Positions 1 to 12,400 of a DNA stretch of 64,000 bases are shown here, piece after piece. Where the stretch lies: assembly GCA_963978905.1 (NCBI GenBank), contig OZ022260.1, positions 44,661,551 to 44,725,550 of the forward strand. Reading direction: 5' to 3'. Source of the DNA: Trichostrongylus colubriformis. Taxonomy: Eukaryota; Nematoda; Chromadorea; Rhabditida; Trichostrongylidae. Position 1 is the first letter of the stretch. Every line of letters begins with the position of its first letter. The notes beneath the pieces were generated by a model. It ran no database searches. It saw only the letters and a program-made list of their open reading frames with translations, and had not been told where the DNA came from. Both the position numbers and the translations under genes were made by a program.

Positions 1-54
1 CAGGCCAAACTTTTTAAATACGAAAAGCAGTGTGGTCTTTAAATATTCTCGCAC

Positions 55-126
55 GCCTCATTGGCTTAGTGGCAGAGCGTCTGTCTTGTAAACAGAAGGT
101 CGCTGGTTCGATTCCAGCATGGGGCA
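55..126 (+). tRNA. tRNA-Thr (anticodon TGT), copy 1
   Basis: A 72-nt tRNA without encoded CCA. The 7-bp acceptor stem GCCTCAT pairs with ATGGGGC and is followed by discriminator A. The anticodon arm TCTGT-CTTGTAA-ACAGA presents TGT, which reads the ACA threonine codon. The T arm is GCTGG-TTCGATT-CCAGC. A run of five T directly follows, as expected for Pol III termination. It is the first of five tandem copies; its spacing to copy 2 is 124 bp instead of 177 bp. Confidence 0.95.
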
Positions 127-178
127 TCTTTTTGCTGGTTAATCATGACAGACTTGCCTGTTTAGAAAATTTTCGCAC

Positions 179-250
179 GCCTCATTGGCTTAGTGGCAGA
201 GCGTCTGTCTTGTAAACAGAAGGTCGCTGGTTCGATTCCAGCATGGGGCA
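179..250 (+). tRNA. tRNA-Thr (TGT), copy 2
   Basis: Identical in sequence to copy 1, with an intact T stem (G49-C65) and the same TTTTT terminator. The 5' flank differs slightly (tttagaaaattttcgcac) from the other units. Confidence 0.95.
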
Positions 251-355
251 TCTTTTTGCTGGTTAATCATGACAGACTTTTCCTGTTTACAGCCATTGCC
301 ACTGGCCAAACTGTTTGAATACGAAAAGCAGCGTGGTCTTTGAAAATTCTCGCAC

Positions 356-427
356 GCCTCATTGGCTTAGTGGCAGAGCGTCTGTCTTGTAAACAGAAGG
401 TCACTGGTTCGATTCCAGCATGGGGCA
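356..427 (+). tRNA. tRNA-Thr (TGT), copy 3, T-stem variant
   Basis: Same tRNA as copy 1 except for one G to A change at the first base of the T stem (position 49), which gives an A-C mismatch with C65. All other stems, the TGT anticodon and the T-run terminator are intact, so it may still be functional. Confidence 0.9.
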
Positions 428-532
428 TCTTTTTGCTGGTTAATCATGACAGACTTTTCCTGTTTACAGCCATTGCCACTGGCCAAACTGTTTGAATACG
501 AAAAGCAGCGTGGTCTTTGAAAATTCTCGCAC

Positions 533-604
533 GCCTCATTGGCTTAGTGGCAGAGCGTCTGTCTTGTAAACAGAAGGTCACTGGTTCGATTCCAGCATGG
601 GGCA
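533..604 (+). tRNA. tRNA-Thr (TGT), copy 4, T-stem variant
   Basis: Carries the same A49-C65 mismatch as copy 3 and lies exactly 177 bp downstream of it. The shared variant suggests that copies 3 and 4 arose by duplication of one unit. Confidence 0.9.
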
Positions 605-709
605 TCTTTTTGCTGGTTAATCATGACAGACTTTTTCTGTTTACAGCCATTGCCACTGGCCAAACTGTTTAATTACGAAAACCGGCGTGGTCTTTGAAAA
701 TTCTCGCAC

Positions 710-781
710 GCCTCATTGGCTTAGTGGCAGAGCGTCTGTCTTGTAAACAGAAGGTCGCTGGTTCGATTCCAGCATGGGGCA
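710..781 (+). tRNA. tRNA-Thr (TGT), copy 5
   Basis: Intact copy with the normal G49-C65 pair, 177 bp after copy 4. The 5' flank keeps the tctttgaaaattctcgcac sequence shared by the array. After its terminator the flank diverges and the array ends. Confidence 0.95.
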
Positions 782-800
782 TCTTTTTGCTGGTTAGTCG

Positions 801-1727
801 TGCCAGCCAGTGCCCGTCTTCCCCTCACTGCCACATGTTAGACTATTTGTATGCGAACGAAAGTGTATTTTCAACTGCAGTATACCGTGTTGTGTCAGAG
901 ATATGTGAAAGAAATAAAATAAACTTGGAGCAATAAGAGTTCGATAGAACTGTGAGCCTCCAAAACCTCTTTGGGACACTGATGCAGTGTCAAAACACAT
1001 GCAAGCACTGTTTATGCAAGCTTCTTACGTTTCCATTTCCGCAGCCGCGCTCCGCACAGCTCTCTCTCTCTCAGATGAGCCCTTATCTCAGGCCCCGCCA
1101 CTTATTTACATCTCAGCATAGGTGGGCGCATAGATGAATCATCATAAACTCAGGCTCACGACAGCATGGTATAGCTTGACGAGTTAAGTCTAATTGTTCA
1201 TACTTTTGAATGGAAATAGTGTATAGAAATGGGTTATAACGAAAGCGAGAAAAACGCTAAACCGCTCTTTCGCCGTTTATTTTTGGAAACTTGTCGAGTA
1301 TTGTGGCTTTCGTGCTAGGGGGTGGAGCTCCCCGTTTGAAAGCCTTCAACCGCATCACATTTCAAATCCCTCCTCGGAAAAAAAGTGACCAGTTACGAAT
1401 AGGTGAAAAATACACCGTTGCTATACAGGAACACTAGAATATGACAAAGATATTCGAGGTATACATTGACTAGGCGCCTGTAACTGCAAATGCACAAGCA
1501 AAAAAGGAGTCATTATCCTTGTAGACATCAAGGGCGTCACCGTGTTGCCACCCACATGACACGGAATTTTTTGGAATTCGATCAGAATATCGATCAGCCT
1601 GGGAACTTGCTCCTAGGGATTAATCGACTCCCTGAACACGAAATCGCTTCGCGCGCTAACGAATTTTTCGTGCGCAGTGGGGTCTGTTCTAACTGTGTGA
1701 TGACATTAATCTTTTAGAAAGTACTTC
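801..1727. other. no recognisable feature
   Basis: About 930 bp with no supported gene, RNA or inverted-repeat element. Only short open frames without splice context or recognisable motifs are present. Confidence 0.5.
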
Positions 1728-2433
1728 TATAGGGTCCGCCAATAAGCGCGCTCTATCTTTGACAGCTCATGGCGGCCACGTTGTTTGTGGTAGAGTTGTC
1801 AAACCTTGTTGTTATTATTCAGTGCATCTTCACAAATCACCATGACCAATTCAGCCGCTAGCAACGTGTGCAAATCATTAAAATTATTACGAAAATTATT
1901 CATCGGTTCGAGCAACGTTCCCCGCGCTCCGCCAATTTCGATACAGATCCATGATAACGAACTTTTCCTGGCATGAAATCAACAATATGGATGTCGAGGA
2001 TATATGGTTTCAGCAGGAGGGCGCCACAATGGATCTCCTGCACGAGCGCTGCGGAGGAAAGGTTATCTCGCGCGGAGGCGACATCAACTGACCACCGAGA
2101 TCGTGCGATTTAACCATACAAGACTATTTCTTGTGGGGTTTTCTTAAATCGCAGATCTACGCAAACCAACCACAAAACACTGATGATCTTAAAGTCAACA
2201 TACGCCACGCCATCGATGAAATACAGCCCGATTTGTGCACCAGAGTCATTGAAAATTGGGCTTTTTGTATGCGCGCCACCAAGCGAAGCAGAGGTGGCCA
2301 TTTGAACGATGTTATTTTCCATACATAATGCCTTCGAATACTCTTTCAAAAAAAACAAATTTCATTTATACCTCTCACACAACTTGCTTTATTTCATTTT
2401 AAAGATCGAGCGCGCTTATTGGCGGACCCTATA
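1728..2433 (+). mobile_element. mariner-type element, internally deleted, intact TIRs
   Basis: About 706 bp bounded by a 26-bp perfect terminal inverted repeat beginning TATAGGGTCCGCCAATAAGC, with TA at both edges. Plus-strand remnants read like the 3' half of a Tc1/mariner DDE transposase: a WFQQEGAT block near 2007, PPRSCDLT near 2092 and DYFLWGFLKSQIYA near 2124. The protein ends in SRGGHLNDVIFHT at about 2327. A stop codon lies in the catalytic half and most of the N-terminal DNA-binding part is missing, so this copy cannot move on its own. Perfect TIRs could still be recognised by a transposase supplied in trans. Confidence 0.85.
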
Positions 2434-3251
2434 TAATTGGAAGAGATATGAAAATCGAAAGGCGGATCTTAAGAGCAAAAGTTCCAGATTAGTATCAGAG
2501 TATGCGCCGGGTAATATGTGTCGCACTGCATCGTCACTTTGACCTGGTATCATTTCTTCGTTAAATGAACCGGAAGGGGTCCGAAACAAGAGGAAGATGC
2601 AAAGAAATGAGCATTTTGTAACGAACACTCAAGGTTAGAAGCGATAATTGGCGAAAAAACCAGGAATCAAAAGCGCGACGTTGCGGTGTGTATTCGCATC
2701 CCATTCGCATCCGACACACAGACTTTCCGAGTTGTCCGCTGTAGGAAACGGGCCGCGGGCCAACGTTGGTTGTAGCACCTGACTCCCAGTGCAGTGGAGT
2801 GGACATTCCCAACTACATTAGCATTCATGTAAGTACATCAAGAAACAATATAAGAAAGAACAAAGTAAAAAGTAAAAAGAAAAAACATATTTATATTAGA
2901 AACATCTTCTCTTGGCACCATGCCACGGCGTCAAATTGGGGAGTTTGTGCAATGGCGGCCACTTAAACTCGTCCACACTACGTCTGTTCTACCTCAAGTC
3001 AATTACCCCCTTCTGGTGTCTTTAGGAAACAAGGTTGGATTTTACCCACTAACAAAAAGTCACCTGTTCCAAAGTCAGAGTGAAAGGCAACTATTATCTT
3101 CAAGAATTCCCAAACAAAATTTCGGTATATTAGCCTTCTATGATTTTTTGAGTTGTTCTGCTGGTACATATTTCACGCAATACTCGCTCACAATTTCGTT
3201 CATGGAAGCTGTAGAATTCTACCTCCTTTTTGTTTTCACACAATTTGCTCG
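2434..3251. other. no recognisable feature upstream of the dyf-1 3' end
   Basis: No gene or element supported. The right edge is the probable 3' UTR of dyf-1. Confidence 0.4.
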
Positions 3252-3257
3252 TTTTAT
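3252..3257 (-). promoter_or_regulatory. possible polyadenylation signal of dyf-1
   Basis: Plus-strand TTTATT reads AATAAA on the minus strand, about 145 nt after the dyf-1 stop codon (3402-3404). The position is plausible; the cleavage site cannot be seen. Confidence 0.4.
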
Positions 3258-3401
3258 TGATATCAAGATTAGCTGTATGTTAATGCCGTGATCTCTTTCT
3301 AGTATGCAAAAGGCAAAGACAATGAACATACCTTTCAAGGTTTCTCAATAACTACTTAACACCACATGGATTAGCCCTAATAAAAGCACTCAACATTGGA
3401 A

Positions 3402-6400
3402 TTAACAATCAAGCACTTGTAGAAGTAATGACTTAAGCAACCGTGCCTCATATGTTACGGTATTCTTGATGGGGTCCACTTGGCCATCCGACAGTGGGCC
3501 ATCAACAATCGTTGGAATCCCTCGTCCATGAACTAAAAACGTATGTTGTCATGTATTGCTCCAACCTTCGTATAATTGAAGCGACCATAGCAAAAAAGAG
3601 GAAATTCACGAGAAATAAATTTTCAAACGAAAATCACTGGAGGTTTCTTACAAGTTTGCAGCACCAAGTTTGACGACTGCGAAACTACGTACCCTCACAT
3701 CTTCCTAAAAATTTGAGGCATTCGTGCACAACCGAGTCACGGATGACAACCAGATGTTTCGACATTGCTTCTGAAACGTTGCTCATTAGAGATGTTATGA
3801 AGTATTGTAGAATGGGTGAGGCTACTATCTCCGGAAAATCGCGTGGCCGCCCGCGGCGAGGACGCGCGGGTGCGTGTGCCAGCGGCAGAGCATGGCAGCC
3901 TTGCGAGGCAGTGTGGCATGGATGGAAGTGCAGATGGTGACGCAGCCACGCTCTGCCGGGCAATCCCAAGAGCAATCGATTCGCAAGTCGTACTGGTGGC
4001 GCCGCGAGCGTGCGCCGCGAAGCGATTTTCCAGAGGATGTAGCCTCACCTTCGTAGAGTAGTTACACTGTTCCAGAGATTACACGTTGTACTGAGGCAAC
4101 ATCCACGAGATCACACTACATTTCGCAAAAGTTTGGTCCTTGATGATCAGTAATCAGTAGGTGGTCGGGATGAAGTTATTGGGAAAACCATGAGCGGTGT
4201 ATTTCCTTTGCCGCCCATCTAAAGTTGTCAAATGGATGTTCCTGTGGATGGAGTTGAGTGTTTTCCTATTTAGTAACCGGAGTACCAGAAAGAATGGCAC
4301 AATAGATTTTCGCAGAGGCTACAAGGAAGAGAAATGTAGAAGAAAATCTGCAATGTCTGCTGATCATGAAATGTCTGCAGTAAAGAAGGACACTGAATCA
4401 AAGAATGTCCAAAAAGTGGCTAACGAGTTTTTCGCTGGTCCCATTCGCAACGTTTTTCGAAAATCGGCTGTCGAAGGCTCGAGCTTAGGTTCAGACTCAT
4501 TTTAATAAGTTTTTACATGCGTAGGGTGGCTGACCTCAATAGTATTTTCAAGGTTTTTCCCGTTGGCCACTTTCGATCTCAAAGCCGACCATGATCATGT
4601 GCGAGTTGAAAACACAAATAGAATTCCACATTAACTAAGATTCCTTTAGTGAGGCAGAATTTCAAGTTTCTCTGTTTGCCACTTGGGCTATCTTCAGCTC
4701 CGTACATTTCTGCAGTTCCTCCTACATAGTTTTATCAAGCATAGAAGGGCCAAGGTGTGTTGCAAATCATGTGATCGATGGCATGAGTTTCCAACAAATT
4801 TAGAAGGCCAGGAAATAGTTATTATTCTCAGGGCCGATCTCAGTTCAGGATGGCAATTCTTTGCAGACACAAAGTGCGAGTGGGCTCCAATGCACACGTA
4901 AAATGGTTAAGTATTCCTATTGATTTGTAATCCGTGTGATATCTTTATTAGCTGATAGACTAAGAAAAACCAACCAAAGACTAGGAATTATGACTAAGCT
5001 CAGGAGACCCTCTTTATATGAAAGAATGCGCTAGCCAACACAATCTCGTCCATGCATGTGCTTCTGTTAGGTGTATGCAGAATAAATGGCCAAAACAGTA
5101 CACTTTTTTCGAAACGCCATAACTTTACTCAGACACAAATTTATTTGTCGAAATAAAAATCATTCGAACTACACAAATTCGCCAACGATCTGGTAGTGAA
5201 AATATGCCTCTATGATAAAATTCTGGATTGCGAAAATTAATAATGGCAACAATGGCATTTTTGACCTGTATCGTATCGGCGAACTCCTTCTGACAGGTTT
5301 GCATCAAAAACTCGGAAAAATGGTGATCCGTTGGGGATAGATCTGGGGAGTAAGGAGGGTGAGGGAGAGCCTCGATGCCTTACTGCTTCAGTTTTTACCG
5401 GATAACTTGCGAATTGTGGAGTTTTGCGTTATCCTGCAACAGGATACTACCCCTTCTGTTTGGCGCCGGCCACAGTTTTTGCAACTTTCCATACATCAGA
5501 ACCCAATCACGGCAACAGCACTCTGCTGTGATGGTCTGACCAGGTTACAGCAGGCTAAAGTGGATTACGCCCTTACGACACCACCGAAGAGTAAGCACCC
5601 TTGATGCAGCTCGTCTTGAAGATTAAGTCTCAAGACGCAAACCTCGCAAACCAACGGCGCACGGTTATTTCGGCAGGAGACTCCTGGCCCCACACACGGC
5701 TGAGGTCCGATCTGGCTCCCGCCGGATGTGACCCAGTCAAACTCATGAAGCATGATCATGCGAAAACCGTACCTTTCCCTCCTGAATTTCAGAGCCTGTG
5801 AAAAACCTGTTACCAGAGGCCGCTACCAAAGTAAGTGTTAATGAAAAAGGGTTGAGCATGACTTACACGATGGTGTATTCAGGTTGACTCGAGCTGTTAA
5901 ATAGCCCCGAAAAAAGTATCATGAAACGGCCACTCATTCTGCATACACTTTATAGATTAGCGTCTTACAATGGCAGCATCTAGAGAGTCAGTCGCTGCGC
6001 AGCCCCATAATTGGCCGTTGTTGAGAACCTGGTCCATAACATGTGAAAAACCAGTAGAGCTTCGTTACTTATAGCGTATATTGTTATCCACTCTGCAACT
6101 ATGTCTCAAAACCGCACGGGACTCAACAAGCACCAACGGAAAGAACCACAAGTCCTTTGAAACATCTACGCCAAAAATCGCCTATACTAAACCCGAAAAG
6201 TCTTGTGCAGGCAATCGTTGAATATCTGAAACGTGTCGATGGCAGGGTCCTCTGATATTTCGTTTGCAGCTTGTCAATGGGCTAGTTGTTTTCAATAAGG
6301 AGGATTAGCCACACACTATTAACTTTTCGGGCGTAACTTTCACAATGAAAAGCTCTCTATTCCCTCAAAGTGGCCTTATAATTATGAAACGATATAAAAC

Positions 6401-9400
6401 AATCTTTTTATAAAAATTCCAGGGCATAATGTGTTGCCACTGAAATTGTTGTGCAAGGGCTCTTTGTGGATAGGGATCCGCCAAAATTCTCAAAAATTCC
6501 AGTTTGGTACATGTACTGGCAACCTAAAATTTGGGTAACTTTGAGATACTATAACTATGGAGCGTAATTCGCGGTTAACCCTTTGACCGATTAACCTCAA
6601 AATCGTTGTGATAACTGAGATATTCGGCGAGCGAACGAGCTGATAAGGTTATCGGAACTGTGAAGGTAGGCGTCACACTGCTACACAAATACGGAACTTC
6701 GGAATTCCACCAAAGATTTTGACAGCAATGAATGTAAAGTGAGCCGGGACTTATAGACCACTCTGATATTCGTTATATATGCGTGATTAAGTAACATATA
6801 CTATATTCATCAACAATTTGATGCTGTTCCTTGCTAATTTGATTTGAAATTTGATTAAAGTACTCGTACAATCCATCCGCACCAGATCTCCGTTCTTTAG
6901 CTTCATAGCTTTGAACACGCACGTATTCCAATCCCGAAATTGAAAAGTACGAGAACAAAATGACAAAAAAGTCACTATCTACTCTTCCGAATCACATGCT
7001 GAGGCGCTCAGACGTTCGTGAAGTTGCAGAAAGATTCACAACAGGTTTTGCTTTTTGGTCATAACCAGGATACACCGAGGGTCGGGGATTACTCGATAGA
7101 GTGAGCGTATTTGAATGGCGGGAAAGGGGAAGTCAGCGGTCGTAACTACAGGGTGGGGCAAAATTACGGCAACTAAATTGATGCCACCCAAAAACTTTAT
7201 CTCAACTTGAACAAAAAAGTAATCATTATCAATTTATTCCCCAGAAGAAACCGAACAAAACCCACTTCTTTTTTTTCAAAACAAGCCCATTTACTTCGAC
7301 ACAGGTTCGAAGACGCTCCGGAAACGCGTTGACCGCGGCGTGGAGGTAGTATTCGTCCAACTCATCCCATGCTTTCTTCAGTGCTGCCCCCGGAGAATTG
7401 AGGTTGCGATGGGGTTTGAGCATGCTTTAGACTCGAGGACGCTCCATACAGAGTAATCGAGTGGGTGAGGTCCGGTGAATTGGGATGCCGTTCATCAAAA
7501 GCGATGGAATTGGGAAATTTTCCCTGCACCGCTCCTGGACAATCTTGGCCTCGTGAGCAGGGGCACTGCCTTGTTGATAGCACCATTTCTTATATCCAAA
7601 GTGCCTCTGGGCCCACAGTAGGTCTTCGTTCTTCAAAATGTCCAAATAGTTGTTCCCGTTGACCTTAACTCCCTGTGAAACGAAGACCAGCGGTGAACGA
7701 AGACCACGCAGATGATCGCGCATCTTCTTGATTTTCGCCTTGATCGTGATAGAATTCGGTCTCCCACGTCCTGGTCGGTCGGAAAGGTTTCCTGGTTCTG
7801 TAAACATTGCCATTGTTTTCGGCACAAGACTTCTTGGTACCTTTAGACGGGGGAGATGTCAATCGCTCGGAATCCTTGAAGGTGCGTGTCGATGACGGAA
7901 GTCCGATGAGGGGATGGCCTTGTCATTCAGATCAAATATGAAATTTTTTGTGCTGTTTAGTAGAGAAGGTTGCGCTGAATCGAATAAAAACAAGCAAGAG
8001 CTTTTCAAATGCGAAAAGCGCCTCTGGGGTCAAAGTTGCCGCGGCCGCGCTTAGTTTCCGTAATTTTGCCCCACCCTGTACTTACAGAGATCGTCAATAG
8101 TCCCAGGCAGATAATAAGATGATCGTGCCTTCACCAAATCAGGTTGTGCGAGAAAATAAGATTGAATTTGAGTGATCAGAACAAAGATTTCACTAATAAA
8201 ATTCTCAGTAATACCATTCAGCACTTACTGATGCTGTGTTGTAAAGATATTGCAATAGAGGTCGAAATCGGGCTCTTATTGAGAGGAGTAAGGGGGGGGG
8301 GGTGAGATCGTACTTGTTAGGCCATTTTTCTTGACACTTGAGTGTAATTCATCAGTTCATAATTCCTCTAAAAAGTTTATCTCACCAATTGTGGCCAGAA
8401 GACATCGTTTAGCGTAGTACCAGGTATCTGTACCAAGCCTTCGTTCTTGGGGTTCCATTGCTTTTATTACACGGGAGATTCCAAATTCGAAATTGCCCTA
8501 AATTGGAGCCGTTCGAAAGACACTGGACTGGATGTCTAGAAAAAATTTGTGAAGTATTGACTAAACAACTAGCGCATGAAATAAGGCGTAATTATGTACA
8601 AATGGAGTGCAAGACGTTGATAATGAGATGATGATGGTCACAGAGATTCGCCGAATTCAAATCACTCTCTTATACATCTCAATAAGGTGATACCGATTCA
8701 AACCAATGTGGGTTACTCTTGAGCTTAGGCACATTGCGCGATGATTTTCGGTCGGTTGCGGCGCTCAATATTGAAAGCCGAACCAATTGGAAACTCCTGA
8801 ATGGCTCGTTAGTGGAAGAAAAAGTAGGTTTTCTTGCAGCTTGGGACAACTGCATCGACTTGCAGGTCACTTGATAAACTCACACTCATAATGTCTGCTG
8901 GAACGGTCTTGTTTGATCGCAAAGTGCTGGTCGCATAAAAGGGTTGTCCACAAACTCGAATTTTTCTTCTCCATGTCGTCATGTTGTATTTATACGCTAC
9001 AAGCCACATGCAAAGTTACCGTGGGTAGAACTCATGGGAGATACCATAGAATCCGGCAGTGATATTTCTGAGCGCATGGGTAATGTGAGCAGGGCCGTGA
9101 GGGGTCACGTGGTCGATGGTGCGGGTGTGCACCATTATGTCAGAATTTCGCATGATGATGAGCGGCGTGCGAGGCAGTGTGAGCAAGCTATGCGCGTCGC
9201 GGTAGTTGGGTCTTAGAACGATTACATGGTAATGCTAGCGACGCGATACACAGTTGACTTGTAATCGCTTCGGTACCCAACAACATAGCGTCTTTAGCTC
9301 GTCCGCACATCCGCACTGCATCACTTGCGACATGCCGCGATGCGAAATCCTGGCATAAGAGTACACACCCCGATATGCAGTGTAGGACGCAATAGCGATG

Positions 9401-12400
9401 GGGCGTTGCTAGCCCCATCGCTAAGAGTTGCACGACGGCAGTTGTGGTGGGTTCGAGTGAATTGAGGTTCGTTTTCCTTGCGAATTGCGCGTTTGTATGG
9501 AGGTCTTTCTCCTTTTTCTTGTGTTTTTTCTCAAGACACCAGGAGGCGTAGATTCGGCAGATTGTGGAATATTAAAGTAGGAGTGCCCAGCAGTGTAAAT
9601 GTACGGAGAGAACGAAATAAATTAGCGGAAGCCTCTGGAAATGGAAACCCGATAATCTTCTCCTCTTTCGTGCTTCCCTACGTCACTAGCAGGTGTAGAT
9701 TGCAGGCGGGCGGAGAGACTAAATCAGCCGGCCGAGAACATTGTCCCGCCTTTGCCGTCAACTCGCGAGGCTGCATGACTGCAGGACGACACGGTGCGGG
9801 GTTGTGGTAAGGCCCCAAACCGCGCTTCTTCAATGCGAGTTTCGCTAACACCCTCTTCTGAAGTGGCCCTCTACCCCTCATGGTGCCTTTAAGTACTGTA
9901 TCTAATATAGTCATTTCGAGATGAAATATAGTCATGGGATTTGGGCCCTGATTTACGATTCCTTTTGGGCAACATCTAGATAGCACTTAATTGTTACAAC
10001 TCCGGTCCCTACAGTATACCCCCGCACGGGGTGGGGGTCGATAGGTCGAATTTTCGCTTGCGGCGTCGCACTCGCGGCGCCATCAGTATGAGCCATTGGG
10101 AATTCCGCTCAAGACACTGCGGGCTGGTACCGTAAGGGACCTTTAGAGATTGCAAGTTGAAAGCTTCGGGAGTTCGCCTACTTTTGAAGGTCCCTCACGG
10201 TACCAGCTCATCGCGTCTTGAGTGGAATTCCACACGACTCGTACTTGCCGCGCTGCTCGCCGCGGGCCGTCGCGCGGAAATTTGACCTATCGACTCTCAC
10301 TCCATCGCAGGTCTGCTTTGCTGGTTGAAAACTATTTTTGTGTCGTACCATAATTAAATTTAGGGAAATGCCTAAGTTATTCTATAGGACGACTGAATCG
10401 AGTGCGTCTAATATTACAAATGAAGTACAACTCATGATGTGAATCATGAACTATTCGATTCGATGACTCATAATTCTTCAGATTTTCTGCACTGTACTTC
10501 ACCAACCTTACTGCAGTAGAGCGTTCCTATCACCAAATTGATGATGCACACATGAAAGCACTTTCGAGTCTCGTCCATCTCTCTGGCGTCGTCTTCTTCA
10601 CGTTCAACTTTGCGCATCAACTCTTCAGCCTTAACTTAATTCATTCAGTTCAGCTACTACACTTGTACAAGTGGATGATGGCATATTTCGTGACAGCTTT
10701 GTGGAGCAATGCTTTGCGCGAGTAATTCTGCATCTGCAGAGGTTGTGTACACTTTCCGACTAATAGAGTTAGTTTCCAGGATGCTCAGAGCCTATAAAGC
10801 GCGCGAGATGCATCCCTGTAGCAACCGAGTGTAAAGAATGCTTGCGGTCGATTGTAAGACGAAAATGAATGATGCAGGTGTATTTTGCGTGATCCCCGTA
10901 GAAGCCAGAGGCCATCTGGGAAGAAAGAGCACAGCCACAGTATGTTTGTAAGCTTTCACTGGTTAAACTTGGATAGCGGAGTTGGTGTAGTGACAGGTGG
11001 CGCACGCCCCACTCTCATGGTGTGGGGATCAAATGCCGCATCAACGCCCGCCCAGGCCAACCAAGCCTTCCATCCCTCCGGGATCGGCAAATTGGTATCA
11101 GACTCGTCTGGAAGGATAAATTCACTGACTTGTACATCGGCTGGCTACCGCAAGTCATTGTATAGGCCACATCACATTCACCAGCTACCACGATTATGAA
11201 TGGAACTAGAATGTGCGGCGTATCCCAGCAAGGGCTTGATTAACGCCAAAAACTTTGTCCTTTCATCCTTTATCTTGGATAGCGATTCCCAGCGCTACTA
11301 AGTTGACCCTTCAACGTTATTATGCACACAGGTTATCACGAAATGTGCTATGAGCACATTCCGCTTTGGCTGAAAGGAACTTATGAACATTGGTATGGAG
11401 GCGTTGGGGATGCCTCGTTTGCACCCATTTGCAAGTTAACACCCGAAGTGTGCCATGAATTCACCCAAGACTTTCCTACAAATCCTACCGATGAAGACAT
11501 CAGCTTAATTCACCCTAACGCGAGGGTAAGAATGCGGAACGCGGAAAACAGGAAACGATCAATGAGGCAAAAATAAAATTAGAAACTATGAAAAAGCTCA
11601 ACCTCTTCGTTTTGATTGGTCATGATGTAGCAAACACATAGATTAGCCAAAATAATCGCTGACACATCCAAGAGCTGGAAGTAAAGAAGGACAGAGACTC
11701 AATAAAACTATAAGACTTAAGTCTTCGTTAGCAAGCTTCAGCTTCTCAATGTAAGCTGCGAAAACTCATTTTCTTCTACCCTCAGGCAAGGCTCCGACCT
11801 CCGACCGAAAAGATGGTGACCTACTTTTCAAAATTCGACATCTTATAGTCATTAAAGTCGTCGCGTCGAGCCAAATCCAACGCTGCCATTTCTTTCCTAT
11901 TTTATTCATTTAGTTATGTTATGTCCGTTGCCTGCCGTCGATTTTCAAAAAATGTGAGCGGTATTGAATCTTACAGATCGAGACTGAACGGTCCGTTTAT
12001 GATTGCGTTATACTGCTCAGTGATCTTTTACTAGAACTTGTGAAACATTTTAACCGGACGGGCTACTTGCTCAAGTTCACCTGGGTGCGTGACTGAGATG
12101 AATAATTGACAGGAACCTACTGTCACAAAATTCTTGCTGACAATTGGCTCATAGAATCCAGCAGCTTCCTTGAATTTCTGCTCCTGGAAGGTGTAAAGCG
12201 TAATATAATAGAAGGAATGCTACGAACAATGTGCAGTTGGGAGTACTACAAACGGATTTCCACAAGAATATAGAAGACCTGCCTGCATGAATAAAGTGTG
12301 TGCCACATTCAGTTTCCATATGTCATGCTCGCTACAGAACTCTACCGACTTTCTGTAATAATTCAGAGACGACTTTCAAAAGATGGCTAAAGAGTCTATT

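Larger units (their letters stand above)
1..800 (+). repeat. tandem tRNA-Thr array, 177-bp unit
   Basis: Units from copy 2 to copy 5 repeat with a period of 177 bp: a 72-nt tRNA plus a conserved spacer containing aatcatgacagactt and ccattgccactggccaaact. The first unit is shorter (124 bp). The left edge of the window already lies in spacer sequence, so more copies may lie outside. Confidence 0.9.

Noticed and set aside
8289..8302. Mononucleotide G/C runs (also near 14031, 27050, 35830 and 56128)
   Set aside because: They are dispersed, strand-mixed and not tied to any element end; treated as simple sequence.
11322..11576. 84-codon plus-strand frame with protein-like composition
   Set aside because: It lies in dyf-1 intron 17 antisense to the gene, with no splice sites or recognised motif.
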